Source: Lentisphaerales bacterium
Lineage (GTDB): Bacteria > Verrucomicrobiota > Lentisphaeria > Lentisphaerales > Lentisphaeraceae
Reading direction: 5' to 3'
Length of the DNA: 64,000 nt
NCBI GenBank assembly: GCA_022446985.1
Contig: JAKVBD010000020.1
Location: forward strand, 1-64,000
The notes under the pieces are model-generated. The model did no database searches. It had not been told where the DNA came from and was given only the letters and a program-made list of their open reading frames with translations. The position numbers were made by a program, and so were the translations under genes. Below are positions 54,973 through 63,945 of the stretch, one piece after another; within the stretch, counting starts at the first letter, position 1; every line of letters starts with the position of its first letter.

Positions 54973-56109
54973 ATGGGTAAGTATAAATTTGCTCCACATG
55001 TCAGGCTTTGGACTTCGGATCCATTGGGGAGCGATGTCGAACGAGTGATTAGCAAGAATTCAAAACTTGAAGATGTTGTACAGTTGGTCATAATGCCGGA
55101 TGTCCATCTGGCGCATAATGTTTGTGTAGGTTCAGTTTTAGCTACACGTCAGTTGCTGTACCCACAGGCAGTGGGCAGTGATTTAGGCTGTGGTATGTTT
55201 GCTTTAGCCTTTAACTGTTCGGCTCAATTATTGAGGTCAAATGATAATGCACTGAAGTTGTTGGCGCAATTGCGTCGCAGTATTCCTGTTATGCGTCAGG
55301 AAAGCTTAAGAGACTGTTTGGCCTACCCAAGTAATTGGAAGGTAGTGGATTTATCATCCACTAAACTTCAAAAAATTGCTGAGCGTTCGGGTCGCCTTTC
55401 TTTAGGAACTTTAGGAAGAGGAAATCATTTCCTTGAGTTTCAGGAAGGTCCAGAAGGCTACTTATGGTTGATGCTTCATACAGGTTCAAGAATAATGGGG
55501 CAAGAGATTCAAAAATACTACATGAGAGAGTATGAGAGGAATCTTTTTGCGATGGAATCTGATTCTTCTGAAGGTCAGGCCTGGTTAAATGATATGAATT
55601 GGGCTGTTCAGTTTGCAGAGCTGAACAGAAGAATCATAACTGATCAAGTCTGTAAGCTTATAAACGAAATGTTTGGAGTTTCAGTGTTGCTTGAAACAGA
55701 GATTTCCTGCAATCATGATCATGTACGAAAAGAGATTCATTTTGGAGAGTCTTTGTGGGTGCACAGGAAAGGTGCAAATTCGGCAGCGGAAAATGAGCCT
55801 GTAATAATTGCCGGTTCTATGGGAACCTCGAGTTACCATGTAGTTGGTCGGGGAAATACCGATTCATTGCGCTCTTGTTCTCACGGAGCGGGAAGGTGTT
55901 TGAGTCGCTCAGAAGCTCGTTTCAAAGTGAGTGAAAAGGCCCTGTTGAAAGAGTTGGGAAGAGTGTGCTACGATCATGCACAAACTTACAGCTTACGGGA
56001 AGAAGCACCATCTGCTTACAAAGATATCACAAAAGTCATGAGATCTCAGAAAAGATTGGTGAAGATTGTGAGGAAGTTAGAGCCTATCATAACCTATAAG
56101 GGAAGTTAG
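54973..56109 (+). CDS. rtcB: RtcB-family RNA ligase
   Basis: The ATG at 54973 is chosen because GGAGG sits 5 bases before it; a longer frame exists but overlaps the rbfA-like gene. The 378-residue protein keeps the RtcB active site: 'GSDLGCGM' metal Cys, 'GNHFLE', 'HTGSR', 'CNHDHV', 'HRKGA', 'IAGSMGTSSY' and the guanylylated His in 'SCSHGAGR'. RtcB joins RNA with 2',3'-cyclic phosphate and 5'-OH ends. The pairing with an RbfA-like gene, rather than archease or PrfH, suggests rRNA or ribosome repair (inference). Confidence 0.9.
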   Translation: MGKYKFAPHVRLWTSDPLGSDVERVISKNSKLEDVVQLVIMPDVHLAHNVCVGSVLATRQLLYPQAVGSDLGCGMFALAFNCSAQLLRSNDNALKLLAQLRRSIPVMRQESLRDCLAYPSNWKVVDLSSTKLQKIAERSGRLSLGTLGRGNHFLEFQEGPEGYLWLMLHTGSRIMGQEIQKYYMREYERNLFAMESDSSEGQAWLNDMNWAVQFAELNRRIITDQVCKLINEMFGVSVLLETEISCNHDHVRKEIHFGESLWVHRKGANSAAENEPVIIAGSMGTSSYHVVGRGNTDSLRSCSHGAGRCLSRSEARFKVSEKALLKELGRVCYDHAQTYSLREEAPSAYKDITKVMRSQKRLVKIVRKLEPIITYKGS

Positions 56110-56110
56110 T

Positions 56111-56153
56111 CTTTTTAGGTGCTGAAGTTAAGACCTTCAGCACCTGAAAAAAA
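56111..56153. repeat. Inverted repeat between convergent rtcB and the cytochrome gene
   Basis: AGGTGCTGAAG (56117-56127) pairs with CTTCAGCACCT (56135-56145), loop TTAAGAC. The T run lies before the first arm and the A run after the second, so the RNA would have extended A-U pairing rather than the usual U tail. It may stop convergent transcription from both sides through structure, or be a factor-dependent stop. Confidence 0.6.
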
Positions 56154-56161
56154 GGATAATT

Positions 56162-58501
56162 TTACTTCTTTAGAGATTCCTGAGCTTTTTCTTTTATGTA
56201 GTTCATAAAAGGGTGATTTTTACCGACGATGTTTGCCAGGATTTCAGAGTTCCTTTCAGCTTTTTGGCGATTGCCCATTTCTATCTGAAGTAGAATGAGT
56301 GCATAAAGGGTTTCAGCGAATTGTTGTGAACGTTGGTTCCCTTTAAAGTTGGTTAAGCCAGCTTCGAAAGCCTTTTCAGCATCTGCTTTTCTGTCGAGTT
56401 TTTGTAGACAAAGTGCACGGTTATAGAAAATTCGGATATTCCCTGGCATTCTCATGCTGGCTTTATCAAAGGCCTCTTCGGCTTTATCAAACTTCTTTTG
56501 CTCGGAGTAAAGAAGCCCAAGACTGTACCAGGCATTGGCGTAGTTTGGCTCTTGCTCAAGAACTTTCAGGTAGACCTTTTCGGCTTCATCAAGTTTACCA
56601 TCCATGCTGAGCATGTAGGCCAGGTTGATTCTTGCCATATTGAAGTGTTTGTCTATGGCAATGGCCTCACGCAGGGCTTTTAGGGCTTTAGGTCTGTCTT
56701 CTAGCTTAGTGTAAAGGTTACCAAGATTAAGCTGGCCGGCTGCTGAATCGGCATTGTGCTTGAGATAGTTTTCGTACTCTGTTAATGCTTTGCTGAATGG
56801 AGCACGATCGTTGTGTTCCAGCTCTTCTGGTTTGAAGTCGGCTAGAAGATTAGCAGCTTCTATACGAACAGCACGGATTTCATCCGAAAGAAGTTTTGCC
56901 AGTGGCTTACGTTGAACTTTGGGGAGGCCGCTGAATGTACTCATCGCGTGGAAACGAACCAGAGGTTCTTTGTCACTTAACATATCTGCAGCACAGGCAT
57001 ATGTTTCATTTGATGGGAAGCTCATCATCATCCAGATCGCAGTGGCTCTGGCAATTGCCGGTTGAGCCGTGTCTCTAGCTAAGGCGATAAGCGGTAGTGG
57101 ATTGTTAAAGTTGTCTTCGCGTGCTGCCGCAAGGACTTCACTGAAGTGAGGGGCACGCTTTGGACCAAAGTGTTTAGTGACTGCATCTGCGGCCCATTTG
57201 AAGTCTTTGTCGGAGTGACAGTCATTACAGGCGTTCGGAGTTCCATGTTTGACACTTAAGTCTGGCCTTGGAACTCTTAAACTGTGGTCACGACGGAAGT
57301 CAATGCCCATGTAGGTTCTTCCCGGCATGTGACAGTTAACACACTTTGCCCCTTCTGAACCTTGTGCATGAAAGTGGTGAGCTGGGCTGTCATAGGCCTT
57401 TTCTGGTTTACTGGAATGGCACTGCATACAAAGAGCATTGCCTTCAAACTTAAGTTTATTTGAGTGTGGGTTGTGACAGTCACTACAACGAACGTTGTTG
57501 TGGTACATTTTACTTTGGGCAAAAGAACCATAGACATAAACTTCATCGAGAATTTGTCCGTCATCGTGGTAAAGGCCATCTCTTAAAATCTCAGGAAGAT
57601 AGTGATCCATAAACTTACCAACGTGATCGTAGTGGTCAGTAATCTGAGCACGACGTGAGTGACAACGGGCGCACTTGTCTATTTCTGTTTTGTTAACAGG
57701 AGTCTTATCTTTCTTGAGTCCAACAAACAATTCGCCTTCTGGTAGGTTTTTGTCAGGGTTGAGTTTTGCTAGTATATGTTCTTCAGAAGGTCCGTGACAG
57801 GCTTCACAACTGACATTTATTTCTTTGTAAGTCGTTGAGTACTGTTTCGTCTCAGGATCATAGTTTTTCTTAAGCTCTGTTGAGTGACAGTCTGCACACA
57901 TTTGATTCCAGTTTTGACCACCGCGAGACCAGTGAAGCCATTCGCCAGGTTCAACATCGACATTTTCATAGAGGTGGTACCAGCGCTTTTTGACATCGTC
58001 CCAGGCTGTGTGAAGACATTGTTTCTTGCCGTCAGGGAATTCAACGATGTACTGCTGTAGTGGATGAATGCCAAAAGTGTAGGTGATTTTGAATTCTTCC
58101 ATCTCACCTTTGCCATTCTGTGAAAGAGCGTAGTAATCGTCGCCCTTCATATAAAACTTATAAGTGTCGCCTTTGTGAACAAATTCAGCGTTGTTGAAGT
58201 CACCAACGACATTTTCCTTAGTTGCCGGTTTCATGGCCATCTCGTGGTGAGAGCCCATCCAGTCCTTGTGCTCTTGTTGGTGACATTGTTGACAGCGATC
58301 GGCACCTTTTAAGGAGTCATCGAGTGTTTTGAGATTTAAATTTGCTGTAGCAGGAGGCTGAGACGTTTGTGTTGTGCTGACTTTGGAATCTGTTGATGGC
58401 GAGCTTTGGGGAGCAGCTGATTCCTTGCAGGAAAGCAGGGAGAGTGCGGCAATGTTCGCCAGCAGGAAAGCTGCTAAAGTAAACTTAGTTGAAAATTTCA
58501 C
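56162..58501 (-). CDS. Octaheme cytochrome c lipoprotein with HEAT and TPR repeats
   Basis: The 779-residue exported lipoprotein has the lipobox 'LSLLSC'. Eight CXXCH motifs (CQQCH, CADCH, CEACH, CARCH, CSDCH, CMQCH, CVNCH and CNDCH) lie between about residues 70 and 440 and give eight c-type hemes, resembling NrfA-like/cytochrome c554-type electron carriers. A helical HEAT-like region (450-555) and TPR units (565-750, e.g. 'AGQLNLGNLYTKLEDRPKAL') follow. The heme part should move electrons in the periplasm; the TPR part suggests docking to other proteins. The actual reaction (nitrite, hydroxylamine, tetrathionate) is not readable. No maturation genes are adjacent. Confidence 0.88.
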   Translation of the reverse strand: MKFSTKFTLAAFLLANIAALSLLSCKESAAPQSSPSTDSKVSTTQTSQPPATANLNLKTLDDSLKGADRCQQCHQQEHKDWMGSHHEMAMKPATKENVVGDFNNAEFVHKGDTYKFYMKGDDYYALSQNGKGEMEEFKITYTFGIHPLQQYIVEFPDGKKQCLHTAWDDVKKRWYHLYENVDVEPGEWLHWSRGGQNWNQMCADCHSTELKKNYDPETKQYSTTYKEINVSCEACHGPSEEHILAKLNPDKNLPEGELFVGLKKDKTPVNKTEIDKCARCHSRRAQITDHYDHVGKFMDHYLPEILRDGLYHDDGQILDEVYVYGSFAQSKMYHNNVRCSDCHNPHSNKLKFEGNALCMQCHSSKPEKAYDSPAHHFHAQGSEGAKCVNCHMPGRTYMGIDFRRDHSLRVPRPDLSVKHGTPNACNDCHSDKDFKWAADAVTKHFGPKRAPHFSEVLAAAREDNFNNPLPLIALARDTAQPAIARATAIWMMMSFPSNETYACAADMLSDKEPLVRFHAMSTFSGLPKVQRKPLAKLLSDEIRAVRIEAANLLADFKPEELEHNDRAPFSKALTEYENYLKHNADSAAGQLNLGNLYTKLEDRPKALKALREAIAIDKHFNMARINLAYMLSMDGKLDEAEKVYLKVLEQEPNYANAWYSLGLLYSEQKKFDKAEEAFDKASMRMPGNIRIFYNRALCLQKLDRKADAEKAFEAGLTNFKGNQRSQQFAETLYALILLQIEMGNRQKAERNSEILANIVGKNHPFMNYIKEKAQESLKK

Positions 58502-58855
58502 GTGTAACCTTTTTTCAGTAATACTCTATCGAGTTCATATTTGTGACTGGAAGCTTGAATTTATTCATGTGATTATTTTATGCAAATGTTTAGGGGGAAT
58601 AAAGATAAAGTTCACAATCAATTCGACATTAAGTAGTAGAGTGCGAGGACACTTAATGCCTGCTTTATTATAATATTTTAGCATAAGCTCTTGTTTTTGA
58701 GTTAATGGTGCTATACTATGCGCCAAATTTTGCGCTCTCGATTCAGCGTAAGAAAGCTTCAGACTTGGGGGTCGAGAAGGCTTATATTTATATATGTGTA
58801 CCTACTGCATGGAGTCGGCTTTAAAGCATGTGAGGTATAAATATAGGAAAATAAA
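58502..58855. other. Divergent intergenic region before the DEAD-box helicase gene
   Basis: This 354-base spacer contains no gene. On the plus strand TTGTTT (58691-58696), 15 bases, and TATACT (58712-58717) form a possible promoter that would give the helicase a leader of about 130 bases, as in cold-regulated helicases. No known RNA motif is seen. Confidence 0.35.
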
Positions 58856-60142
58856 ATGTCGTTTGAGAATTTGAGCCTCAATCCGCAGATTTTGACTAAT
58901 GTCAAATTTCAAGGATATGTTGAGCCAACGCCAATCCAAAAAAAAGCGATTCCAGTAGTTTTGCGAGGTCGGGATATTTTAGCCGGGTCTCAAACAGGAA
59001 CAGGTAAGACTGCAGCTTTCACCTTGCCTATTTTAAATCTTTTGGCAGAAGGTAAACCGGGTGGGCATCACCCTAAAGCATTAATTTTAACGCCGACCAG
59101 AGAACTCGCTGCTCAGGTTGCAGAAAGTGTAGAGAAATATTCTGAAGGTCTTGCTGTTCGTTCGACTGTTATTTTCGGTGGAGTCGGTATAAATCCGCAA
59201 ATTCAACGCATAAAGAAGGGTCTCGATGTAATCATTGGAACCCCCGGTAGACTTTTGGACCTTATCTATCAAAAAGCTTTGGATCTAAGTAAGATTCAGT
59301 ATTTGGTACTGGATGAGGCGGATCGTATGCTTGATATGGGTTTTATTCACGATATTCGCAAAATTATAAATTTTGTGCCGAAGAAACGTCAGACTCTTTT
59401 CTTTTCGGCAACTTACTCAAGCGAAATAAAATCTTTGGCAGATACCCTTTTAAATAAACCTGAAATGATTGAAGTTGCTCGTCAAAATACTGCAGCGGAA
59501 ACTGTCGATCAGGGTTTTTATAGAGTAGGTAAAGGACGTAAAAGAGCCTTGTTGACTTATCTTATAAAGTCGGGTGATTGGCACCAGATATTGGTTTTTA
59601 CCAAAACAAAACACGGAGCTAATAGACTTGCAGTTCAGTTGGACAAAGATGGCATAACTGCAACTGCCATTCACGGAAATAAAAGTCAGGGAGCAAGAAC
59701 CAGAGCCTTAGCAGGATTTAAAGAAAATAAAGTTCGGGTTTTGGTCGCTACGGATATAGCTGCTCGTGGACTGGATATCGATCGACTCCCTCATGTTGTT
59801 AATTATGAATTGCCTTTAGTTGCAGAAGACTATGTTCACCGAATTGGTCGTACAGGTCGTGCAGGCTGTGAAGGAGAGGCTCTTTCTTTAGTCGCTGAGG
59901 ATGAAGTTAAACTTCTACAAAATATCGAAAAACTGATGAAGAGAAAAATTCCTTTAAAGCATGCAAAAGGTTTTTCTGAGTCAGAAAAAGCTTTGGAGCA
60001 TAATGCCAAAGCGAAGAGCAGCATCAAAAAGAAACAGGAAGGCTCCCAGTATTCAGGAGATCAGCCGAAGGCTAAGCGCAATTCGGCTAAGAAAAAGGCC
60101 TATCCTTGGTGGAAAAAGAGGAAGCAGGGTAAAAAAACTTAA
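58856..60142 (+). CDS. DEAD-box RNA helicase, RhlE-like
   Basis: The 428-residue helicase has the Q motif '[10 protein letters not shown]', motif I '[10 protein letters not shown]', 'PTRELA', '[12 protein letters not shown]', 'SATYS' and '[10 protein letters not shown]', then a Lys-rich tail (about 380-428) for RNA binding. RhlE-type helicases help ribosome assembly and RNA turnover, especially in the cold. It is a single gene with a long leader. Confidence 0.93.
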   Translation: MSFENLSLNPQILTNVKFQGYVEPTPIQKKAIPVVLRGRDILAGSQTGTGKTAAFTLPILNLLAEGKPGGHHPKALILTPTRELAAQVAESVEKYSEGLAVRSTVIFGGVGINPQIQRIKKGLDVIIGTPGRLLDLIYQKALDLSKIQYLVLDEADRMLDMGFIHDIRKIINFVPKKRQTLFFSATYSSEIKSLADTLLNKPEMIEVARQNTAAETVDQGFYRVGKGRKRALLTYLIKSGDWHQILVFTKTKHGANRLAVQLDKDGITATAIHGNKSQGARTRALAGFKENKVRVLVATDIAARGLDIDRLPHVVNYELPLVAEDYVHRIGRTGRAGCEGEALSLVAEDEVKLLQNIEKLMKRKIPLKHAKGFSESEKALEHNAKAKSSIKKKQEGSQYSGDQPKAKRNSAKKKAYPWWKKRKQGKKT

Positions 60143-60254
60143 GTTCAATTACCCAATATTTTGAATAAAATAAGCGAACCTTATAATTTTTAAGTCACAT
60201 AGCTCGTTCTGAGAAGTTTCTTCTTAAACTTGCTTTAACGGAACGAGTGATGTG

Positions 60255-60978
60255 ATGAGATAGAAATTTACCCTTGTAGAAATGTTGGTGGTTGTCGCGA
60301 CTACAGGAATTCTGATTAGTTTATTGCTTACAAGTATTTCCCGTGCACGGCAGAAAATCATGCATGCTGTTTGCATAAGTAATAATAAACAGATCTTTAT
60401 AGCTATGAATGGCTATATAAGTGGTAATGATAGTCAGTCCCCGGTTGCATTTTTTAAGGAAGATACTTCTCCAGGTTAAAGTCGAAGCTATTAATCATTT
60501 GATGATTTGTTAAGTTCTTATGATGGTAGAGATCTGGCGGAAGCCGACAAGAAACTGAAATATCTTCCTAAAAGTTCTACGTAAACGATATATGAGTGCC
60601 CGCCCGGGATTGCTTCTGATTCTTCAAGCGCCATCCGGTCTTACAGTATGAATGCCGGTTGGATGGGGACGACAGCAAATGTAAATCTTTTTGGGTGGGG
60701 CATAGCCATGTATGACCGCTCGATAAAGTTATCACTCATTGAGGATACAAGTACTTTTATTACAGCTGAAAATTCAAAAAGCGCGAACCTTATGGGCTAT
60801 GGCGGGAATGGTCACAACGTTGGTGATGGGTTGAGGAATTCTACTTTCGCAAATCTATATTCATGACGATAAAAGGCCGAGCTTGACCGGTGTTCTGGTC
60901 AATACTTCTGCTCGTGGCTTTTGAATTCTGTCAGAAGGGGTCAGTCCAGAAAACTTTTGGATCTCAAACTATGATTAG
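60255..60978 (+). pseudogene. Prepilin-type N-methylation (type IV pilin-like) gene, decayed
   Basis: One frame runs 'MR*KFTLVEMLVVVATTGILISLLL', a prepilin leader and helix, then 'NAGWMGTTANVNLFGWG' and 'GYGGNGHNVGDGLRNSTF' of the family found in hundreds of copies in Lentisphaera. It is broken by TAG 60261-60263, TAA 60477-60479, TAA 60492-60494 and TAA 60582-60584. A frameshift near 60867 leads into 'DDKRPSLTGVLVNTSARGF', then TGA, 'ILSEGVSPENFW'. Until the frameshift, only nonsense changes occur. It cannot make a protein. Confidence 0.88.
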
Positions 60979-61262
60979 GCTTTATTATAAAGTCTGTGAA
61001 CTTCAGCACTTTCGATTAATTCTGCTATAGCCATCTGGCAATTGGCAATATGCTCTGTAGCAAGGTGAGCGTCTAGATGTGCTTCAGATGTCCAGTTTTC
61101 ATGGAATATGAAGATATTTTCGTCTTCAATTGATTGGTGTAGGTCATAGTTTATACAACCTTCTTCCTGAAGAGTAGGTTCGATTAACTTGTATAATTCA
61201 GCTCCAACGGCTTCTGAATTTCCTTCTTTTGCGACAACTTTGGCAACGACGGTAAGGTTCAC
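60975..61262 (-). CDS. Antibiotic biosynthesis monooxygenase-like protein
   Basis: The 95-residue dimeric alpha/beta barrel protein of the ABM/YgiN family starts 'NLTVVAKVVAKEGNSEAVGAEL' (in parts) and has 'CINYDLHQS' and 'FHENWTSEAHLDAH', the family core. Members oxidise quinols or act as heme-free monooxygenases; the substrate is unknown. The stop lies inside the prepilin relic's last codons. Confidence 0.85.
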   Translation of the reverse strand: MNLTVVAKVVAKEGNSEAVGAELYKLIEPTLQEEGCINYDLHQSIEDENIFIFHENWTSEAHLDAHLATEHIANCQMAIAELIESAEVHRLYNKA

Positions 61263-61427
61263 GGTTGATTCCTATTTAGTTAAGTGGATTTTCTTTGATT
61301 ATAGTAATTCGGCATTGGCGAATCTCAATATTTTTGGTGACCTAGTAAAGTAGGTTTTAGAAAACAACTGTTAATTTTGAGATTATATCATTACTGTAAA
61401 GGAAACAATGGTTGTGAGGAGTTATGT

Positions 61428-61862
61428 GTGGCAGTTCATATAGAGCACTCTAAAAAGCATGATTTTATTTTAAGTACAGCAGTGGGGCTCATTTCAGATC
61501 AGTTGCTTTTAGAGCATGTATACAGACTGAATACGCTGTCTGAGTTATATCCAGGGTTTAATGAATTGGCCGACTGTCGTTACCTTGAAGATGTTTCTGG
61601 GCTTTCAGGTGATGGAGCTCGGACTTGTGCCCTTGTAGAAAAATACAAAGAAGGCAGTAAACTGGCTATTCTTGTTGACGATTCTCCCTTGATTTATGCC
61701 ATGGCAAGAACTTATGAGATTTTTGCTGAGTCTAAAAGAGATGCAGTTGAAATCTTTATCTGTGAATCAGAGGCTCTTGCCTGGTTAGAGTATGATGATG
61801 AGGAAATTTGTGAATTGAAGAAAATGATCTATAACTCCAATTTAAATTCTGTGGCTAAATGA
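61428..61862 (+). CDS. SpoIIAA/STAS-like regulatory-type protein
   Basis: A GTG start with GAGGAG 6 bases upstream is preferred over a TTG 17 codons earlier that lacks a ribosome-binding site. The 144-residue cytoplasmic protein has '[19 protein letters not shown]', '[14 protein letters not shown]', '[21 protein letters not shown]', and '[15 protein letters not shown]', the pattern of SpoIIAA-like proteins. It overlaps the next gene by 4 bases (ATGA). Its role may be in partner switching or stress response (inference). Confidence 0.65.
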   Translation: MAVHIEHSKKHDFILSTAVGLISDQLLLEHVYRLNTLSELYPGFNELADCRYLEDVSGLSGDGARTCALVEKYKEGSKLAILVDDSPLIYAMARTYEIFAESKRDAVEIFICESEALAWLEYDDEEICELKKMIYNSNLNSVAK

Positions 61863-62089
61863 ATCAAAATAATAACTCAAATGATCCCCTGCATGGTAAA
61901 ACTTTAAAAGCAATTCTTGCTGAGCTTGTTGATTTTTATGGATGGGAAGAGCTCTCTGAACTTATTGAAATTGATTGCTTCTATTCTAATCCAAGTATAA
62001 AGTCCAGCCTTAATTTTCTTCGTAAGCCCAAGTTTAAATGGGCCAGGGATAAAGTTGAACGACTTTATCTTGAAACAGAATTTAATTAA
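61859..62089 (+). CDS. VF530-like DNA-binding protein (DUF2132)
   Basis: The 76-residue protein matches the VF530 family: '[48 protein letters not shown]', read in segments. Family members bind DNA and are common in marine bacteria; the role is unknown. Overlap with the preceding gene by ATGA indicates a two-gene operon. Confidence 0.85.
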   Translation: MNQNNNSNDPLHGKTLKAILAELVDFYGWEELSELIEIDCFYSNPSIKSSLNFLRKPKFKWARDKVERLYLETEFN

Positions 62090-62481
62090 AACCTTTATAC
62101 GTTTTTGCTCATAACTAATCTTAAAAGTATAAAGGTCTACGAGTACATTTCTTTGAAATTTCCTTTCAAGTAATCGGTAATCAGTATACTACGCACAAGT
62201 ATTCAGTCAGAATTCTGCAAATTGCTGGGATCTTCGCAATCTTTGCAGCATAGTTGGTTGATTTTATTCCGAACTGGAGGTTAGCGATCCATGAGCTTAA
62301 TTTCATTACTTACATTCATCAAACGCAAATCGGGCACATGTGCTGAGATTGGAAAAAATACTTTTATTACAAAAATGGAATCTATTATAAAATGTTGAAG
62401 AAGAAACTCCTTACTAAGAGGAAGGCGGCTTATGATAAAGCTATGAGGGAGTATACAGCTTTAAAAAATAAAGCGGAACAA
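62090..62481. other. Intergenic region with two tiny overlapping frames
   Basis: Two short plus frames (62291-62398, 35 residues, GGAGG 10 bases upstream; 62392-62511, 39 residues, Lys-rich helix) overlap at ATGTTGA. The second runs antisense into the sigma factor's last codons. Their reality is doubtful. No RNA gene is seen. Confidence 0.3.
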
Positions 62482-62511
62482 TTATCGCTTCTTTTTAATG
62501 AGCCTGCGTAA
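62392..62511 (+). CDS. Possible small Lys-rich coiled-coil protein
   Basis: The 39-residue frame is 'MLKKKLLTKRKAAYDKAMRE' followed by a helical end with 'NKAEQLSLL'. Its amphipathic helix pattern is protein-like, but it lacks a ribosome-binding site and overlaps the 3' end of a gene on the other strand. It may be the tail of a frameshifted small gene beginning at 62291. Confidence 0.25.
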   Translation: MLKKKLLTKRKAAYDKAMREYTALKNKAEQLSLLFNEPA

Positions 62512-63300
62512 TCTTTTAAGACCGGTTTTCTGTATTTGCCTAACGCGTTCTCTACTGATTCCCATATCATCGCTGATATCCTGCAAAGTTTTGGGAGGAT
62601 TCCCATCTAAGCCAAATCGCCAGTTGATGATTTGTTTTTCCCTATCCCGAAGAAAATCAAATTCCGAGTCCAAGAATCTTAAGTCTTCTTTCAAGTATAT
62701 CTTTTCTAAGATGGGTTCATTACTTGGATCTTCGATGATTTCGATCATTTCACCATAGCTTTCTTTTGCAAGTGGACTGCTATTTAGAGATAAAGTAGAA
62801 ATGCTAACCTTCTGTAGGCGTTTAACTGCAGCTTCTGGTATACCAAGGTAGTCCGATAGCTCCTTAGCAGTAGGTTCTCTATTCAACTTATTTTTTATGC
62901 TTTTTCGAGCTGTATAAATCTTTGATATTTTTGATAAGGATTGAATGGGGATGCGTATGGTACGGCCTAGTTTTGCTATCGCATTGCGAATCGACTGTTT
63001 AATCCATAATGCACTGTAACTGCTGAATTTAGCGCCTCTATTTGGATCAAACTTTCTTGCTGCAGTTATAAGTCCAATATTGCCTTCTGCAACTAGATCG
63101 TTTAAACTAACTCCTAAACCTTTAAAGTTGTGGGCGATTTTAACTACCAATCTTAGGTTGGATTTTATAAGTAGATCAATAGCCTTTTGGTCGCCATTTT
63201 GAGCTTTGAGACCTAGTTCAATTTCCTCATCATTATTAAGTAGTGGATAACATGCGACTTCACTCATATATGTTTCAATGTCGCTATTTTGGTTTGCCAT
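62482..63300 (-). CDS. Sigma-70 family RNA polymerase sigma factor
   Basis: The 272-residue sigma factor lacks region 1.1. Region 1.2 is 'DIETYMSEVACYPLL', region 2 is 'LIKSNLRLVVKIAHNFKGLG...LVAEGNIGLITAARKFDPNRGAKFSSYSALWIKQSI', region 3 follows, and region 4 has 'TLQDISDDMGISRERVRQIQ'. This fits a group 2 alternative sigma (RpoD/RpoS/RpoH-like). Which stress it serves is not clear. Confidence 0.9.
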   Translation of the reverse strand: MANQNSDIETYMSEVACYPLLNNDEEIELGLKAQNGDQKAIDLLIKSNLRLVVKIAHNFKGLGVSLNDLVAEGNIGLITAARKFDPNRGAKFSSYSALWIKQSIRNAIAKLGRTIRIPIQSLSKISKIYTARKSIKNKLNREPTAKELSDYLGIPEAAVKRLQKVSISTLSLNSSPLAKESYGEMIEIIEDPSNEPILEKIYLKEDLRFLDSEFDFLRDREKQIINWRFGLDGNPPKTLQDISDDMGISRERVRQIQKTGLKRLRRLIKKKR

Positions 63301-63552
63301 ATGTAGCTCCGTTAAAAATTTAACTTTGCTTTAAGTTAGATAGTTTTTGAATGGCTTTCAATATTTACTGAAAATATAATATAGATGTATTTTTTGAGGT
63401 CTATATTAGTAATATATGTTGCTTAGTTAATGAGTGGTGATGAGTTGAGATAATTTTATTATTTCTTAAGTTTTTGTTAACTAGTATTTTGTGGCTTTAT
63501 CTGTTTTGGCTCTAACATTTCTTAACTCAGAAGAAATATTTTGAGGTTTTGC

Positions 63553-63933
63553 ATGAAAGGATTGATCATAGAAGAGAATCATTTACTCAGGTATATCCTG
63601 ACGTAGCAGTTATACGAGCTGGATGTGGAAAGACTTGTTGAGTGTGTAAATAGCTTAAAGGCTTTAGAGTATATCAAGAAATTTAATCATGAACGTCTAT
63701 CAGCAATTTTACTGGATGTTGAGATGGATGGGATGAATGGCTTCCACTTTATAGATGAGCTTGTGTACCATTCAGTATAACAGGATATTCCTCTTTTTAT
63801 AATGACAGGAAATCCCCAAAAGCTGAATCTGCCAGAATGCTTTAAGCATGAAATAGCTGGAGTTATAAGAAAGCCATTTAATTTTCAAGATATCGAAATT
63901 CAAGAGTCACAATTAACAGATACTCTCTGTTAA
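63553..63933 (+). pseudogene. Single-domain response regulator, interrupted by TAG and TAA
   Basis: One 127-codon frame encodes a whole receiver domain: 'LIIEENHLLRYILT', then 'SAILLDVEMDGMNGFHFIDEL' with the phospho-Asp, 'DIPLFIMTG' and 'GVIRKPFNFQDIE' with the conserved Lys. It is cut by TAG (63604-63606) and TAA (63778-63780) with no frameshift. The domain is otherwise well kept, so decay is recent, or the stops are read through. Confidence 0.85.
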
Positions 63934-63945
63934 TTGAGGTGTCTT

